NCBI RefSeq assembly: GCF_001968815.1 | Contig: NZ_MIEQ01000046.1 | Location: 186,001 to 250,000 of the forward strand | Length of the DNA: 64,000 nucleotides | Source: Motiliproteus sp. MSK22-1 | GTDB lineage: Bacteria; Pseudomonadota; Gammaproteobacteria; Pseudomonadales; Balneatricaceae | Direction: 5' to 3' | Part shown: in pieces, positions 61,440 through 64,000 of the stretch | Position numbering within the stretch: the stretch's first letter is position 1 | Layout: each line of letters opens with the position of its first letter | The notes under the pieces: generated by a model | Database searches by the model: none | What the model saw: only the letters and a program-made list of their open reading frames with translations | Told to the model about the DNA's origin: nothing | Made by a program: the position numbers and the translations under genes

Positions 61440-64000
61440 TTATGCTGCTGTTAACACTTGCCAATATTGCTGATAGCTGTTGATGGCATTATCCCGAGTC
61501 GATACGGACGGAGCACTATCGAACGCTGCCATCGCTTGAATCAGTAGCGGAATATTTTCACCTGACAATTGGTAACGGTTGCCATTGCCAGCGTCCAATT
61601 CAATGTCCTCAATGCGGCCCTTATCATTCCAGTTATTAATACGTACAGCATTATTCCCATGCATGGAAACCATTAAGTCATCGTCCAGCATCTTGAAAGC
61701 AATTTGGTTCCGACCGAGAGTCGAGTTTTCTTCAGCCACCAATATCAGCTTGTCATTGTCACCATCACTATCGCTGATCGTGTCAATTCCATCACCGTCT
61801 CGGTAACGGTATTCATCATTTCCAGCACCTCCCTGCAAGTCATCACTCCCGCCATTGCCCTGCAGAATATTCGCCTCGCTATTGCCGATGATGATGTCTG
61901 CGTAATCGGTTCCAATGACACCTTCAAAATTGGTCACGGAATCGCCTGTAAGCCATTGGCCACCATAACGATAATATTCGTTCTGACCACCATTAAGGTC
62001 AAACTTGATTGCATAGGATGCGCCATCATAACTGGCAATGTCGATGTCTGATCCACCGTCCAATACATCTAATCCCAGACCTCCGTGAATGATGTCATTC
62101 CCCTGACCACCCGATATAGTATCGACTCCCTTACCACCGCTGAGAATATTGTCTTCGTCATTGCCGATAATGATATCGGCGTAATCGGTTCCAATAACAC
62201 CTTCAAAATTGGTCACGGAATCGCCTGTAAGCCATTGGCCACCATAACGATAATATTCATTCTGACTGCCATTAAGGTCAAACTTGATTGCATAGGATGA
62301 CCCTGCATAGCTCGCAATGTCGGTACCTGATCCGCCATCCAGGACATCTAACCCGCTACCACCATTTATAATGTCGTTGCCACCATTACCATAAATTGTA
62401 TCCACTCCTTCATATCCCCAAATCTCATCGTTGCTGTTATACGTGTAGATGAAATCGTTCTTTCCTGAACCATGGGTATAGCTAGAACCTGGCGCAGACA
62501 ACTGTTTTGGGATTGGCGCCAATGCATCGTCGAAGCCCGAGAGCATTGCAGCTTTATAAAGATTCAATGCACTTATTACGGCACTTTCCTCCACTCTTAG
62601 TGTACCCACATAAATTTCTGGGAGTATCGTAAGTAACCCGTTACGAATGATAACCTCTTTCGTCTCTCCTTCATCCGTTGTCGCATGAATCACCAGATCA
62701 TTTTCAATCTGCCTAAATGCCAATTTGTCAGCATCAAAGCGTTGGGATAGCACAAGGCGATCAACAGAAGACATGTCAGTCAGGACAGTTGTCGAAGCTG
62801 AACTGGTTGACAAATAGACCATATCTGCCCCTAGTCCCGTAGTAATAGAACCTGTTCCACCAGCTGCAATAAAATCTCGTCCGTCATTACCATTCAGGGT
62901 ATCGTTGACAGACAAATTAGCCCGGAGAAATCGGTCAAACTCTGACAGAGTGACACTCAAGCCATCCTCAGCAAAGATGTAATTCCGTATTGTTCCGTTT
63001 TCTACGACGAGATTCCTACCTTGCTCCTGCAGCAAACCAGTCCCCGAAATATCAATCTTGTCTGCATTAAAACCATCTAACAATACGGCTCGGTCTTGCC
63101 CTCCTTCAGACCGGAGTAAAACATCCTGAGACGGATTTTGAACCATAAATAGGTCGTTGCCGCTACTCCCCTCATACAAATCATAGTATTCCAAATTCTG
63201 TGGGGAATTCTCTACCGTCAATGAGCCCCAATAACCAACTAGCGAATCGATGCTATTAAGTTCGATGCTTACATTACCGGACAGAAGGGTGAAATGTTCA
63301 AAATCAGCCTTTTGAAAGTTTACACGGGCCTGCTGATCATAGGAAAACGAATGATACTTTTTCCATTCACCACCCTCGTAGGTGACTTTCGATGATAAAC
63401 CCAATTTTTCCAAGGAATCCGCATTAAGAACAAGATGATTGCCCCCTTCAGGATCACTGTCATCCAGAGACACCAAGTCCGCCCCCTGTTGCAGGATTAT
63501 TTCATAGACATCCGCACCTTCACCACCATCGAGATTGACTTCACCTGTCACATGCACCAGATGATCCGCACTCTTTGTGCCGGACAGGGTTTCCACCCCA
63601 TCCACAAAGACTCCCCCAGTACTGTTACGTTGGCTTAAACTCAGCTGGGCGCCCTTATCCCCTATATAGACCCGCCGTCCCTGTCCATCTGAAGAAGTCA
63701 CAGACAAACTGTCAAAACCTTCTCCGCCTTTTACCTTCAGCAACTGTGAAGCACCTACCACAGCACTAAGATTGTCATTTCCACCGCCGCTATCGATGTT
63801 AACGTCAGTGATTGACGCCAAATCCACAGCAAATTTGTCTGCTTGGTCACCGCTGGTCACGCCGCCTCGTCGATAACGCCCCACATTGCTAATATCATCA
63901 TCACTTATAATGAACTCCATAGCCTCCTGGTATCCATTCAGGTAAACATTAAAGCTCTCTGAATCATCCCGGAAGAAAACGGTAGTCTGTTCTTCCTCAA
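61440..64000 (-). CDS. RTX-type calcium-binding repeat protein (5' end outside window)
   Basis: At least 853 codons. The frame remains open past ATG 63920 to the window edge (FFRDDSESFNVYLNGYQEA), and AGGAGG only 2 bases before that ATG is too close to be its ribosome site, so the gene is truncated at its 5' end. Glycine/aspartate nonapeptides of the GGxGxDxLx type occur near the C terminus (GGNDIINGGSGLDVLDGGSG, GGQGNDIIHGGLGLDVLDGG, GGAGNDEYRYRDGDG). They form calcium-bound beta-rolls and suggest type I secretion. More degenerate RTX-like modules fill the N-terminal part. The end, SYQQYWQVLTAA, would hold the uncleaved secretion signal. Adhesin, toxin or enzyme cannot be decided; no T1SS genes are in view. 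Confidence 0.88.
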   Translation of the reverse strand, partial: EEEQTTVFFRDDSESFNVYLNGYQEAMEFIISDDDISNVGRYRRGGVTSGDQADKFAVDLASITDVNIDSGGGNDNLSAVVGASQLLKVKGGEGFDSLSVTSSDGQGRRVYIGDKGAQLSLSQRNSTGGVFVDGVETLSGTKSADHLVHVTGEVNLDGGEGADVYEIILQQGADLVSLDDSDPEGGNHLVLNADSLEKLGLSSKVTYEGGEWKKYHSFSYDQQARVNFQKADFEHFTLLSGNVSIELNSIDSLVGYWGSLTVENSPQNLEYYDLYEGSSGNDLFMVQNPSQDVLLRSEGGQDRAVLLDGFNADKIDISGTGLLQEQGRNLVVENGTIRNYIFAEDGLSVTLSEFDRFLRANLSVNDTLNGNDGRDFIAAGGTGSITTGLGADMVYLSTSSASTTVLTDMSSVDRLVLSQRFDADKLAFRQIENDLVIHATTDEGETKEVIIRNGLLTILPEIYVGTLRVEESAVISALNLYKAAMLSGFDDALAPIPKQLSAPGSSYTHGSGKNDFIYTYNSNDEIWGYEGVDTIYGNGGNDIINGGSGLDVLDGGSGTDIASYAGSSYAIKFDLNGSQNEYYRYGGQWLTGDSVTNFEGVIGTDYADIIIGNDEDNILSGGKGVDTISGGQGNDIIHGGLGLDVLDGGSDIDIASYDGASYAIKFDLNGGQNEYYRYGGQWLTGDSVTNFEGVIGTDYADIIIGNSEANILQGNGGSDDLQGGAGNDEYRYRDGDGIDTISDSDGDNDKLILVAEENSTLGRNQIAFKMLDDDLMVSMHGNNAVRINNWNDKGRIEDIELDAGNGNRYQLSGENIPLLIQAMAAFDSAPSVSTRDNAINSYQQYWQVLTAA
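61882..62379. repeat. 279-bp internal duplication in RTX gene
   Basis: 61882-62100 and 62161-62379 are nearly identical over ~200 bases and start 279 bases apart (93 codons). Each encodes a unit with SYAIKFDLNG, NEYYRYGGQWLTGDSVTNF and EGVIGTDYADIIIGN followed by an RTX block. Confidence 0.9.

Overview
The window reads as chromosomal DNA of a free-living, probably marine gammaproteobacterium, with the Oceanospirillales/Alteromonadales type (Marinobacter, Hahella, Oleiphilus) as my best guess. The reasons are moderate GC, a cobalamin-dependent MetH and a PanP-type aspartate decarboxylase of gammaproteobacterial form, UbiF, a phasin, an rtcBA/rtcR RNA-repair locus, a PEP-CTERM protein and an RTX protein. 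No rRNA, tRNA, CRISPR array, insertion sequence or prophage was seen. Both edges cut a gene: the 3' end of gltA at the left and the 3' part of an RTX gene at the right.

Layout. 1-11 kb is core metabolism: gltA end, prpE, upp, hpt, a small membrane protein, panP and metH. 11-18 kb (minus strand) is a signalling block: two tandem paralogous periplasmic binding proteins without a permease or ATPase, a 999-aa hybrid kinase with Cache, HAMP, REC and HPt domains, and a REC-PAS-kinase protein. 18-23 kb (minus) is a three-gene unit that I cannot assign to a known pathway: a DapF-like racemase, an MFS transporter with a tandem-repeat tail, and an unrecognised 518-aa protein. 23-31 kb holds a 5'-nucleotidase, an M16 peptidase, a phasin with a histone-H1-like tail, UbiF, a TPR protein and a YbaK-type deacylase. 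31.6-33.7 kb is a hemerythrin-DUF2249-NnrS operon behind an FNR-like box. 34-36 kb is dsdA with a LysE-type exporter, followed by a VTT-flavoprotein fusion that also has an FNR-like box.

39-41.8 kb is a patch of orphan genes. It includes a LysM protein with a membrane-active-looking C terminus, translationally coupled to a small membrane protein (toxin/immunity-like), and a 59-aa ORF upstream. 41.8-48.4 kb is an RNA-repair locus: rtcB, rtcA, cca and a Pol-beta-type nucleotidyltransferase on the minus strand, divergent from rtcR, with a sigma-54 promoter having exact GG-N10-GC spacing in front of rtcB. 48.5-57.7 kb holds an SDR, a PHP phosphatase, a DUF418-type membrane protein, and an RND pump with its own two-component system in an overlapping operon. 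58-64 kb is a surface/secretion region: an orphan type II secretin (gspD), a PEP-CTERM protein and the RTX protein with a 279-bp internal duplication.

The candidates most worth following are the racemase-MFS-unknown unit with its adjacent sensory block, the extended rtc operon that couples ligation, cyclisation and CCA addition, and the LysM/membrane-protein pair.
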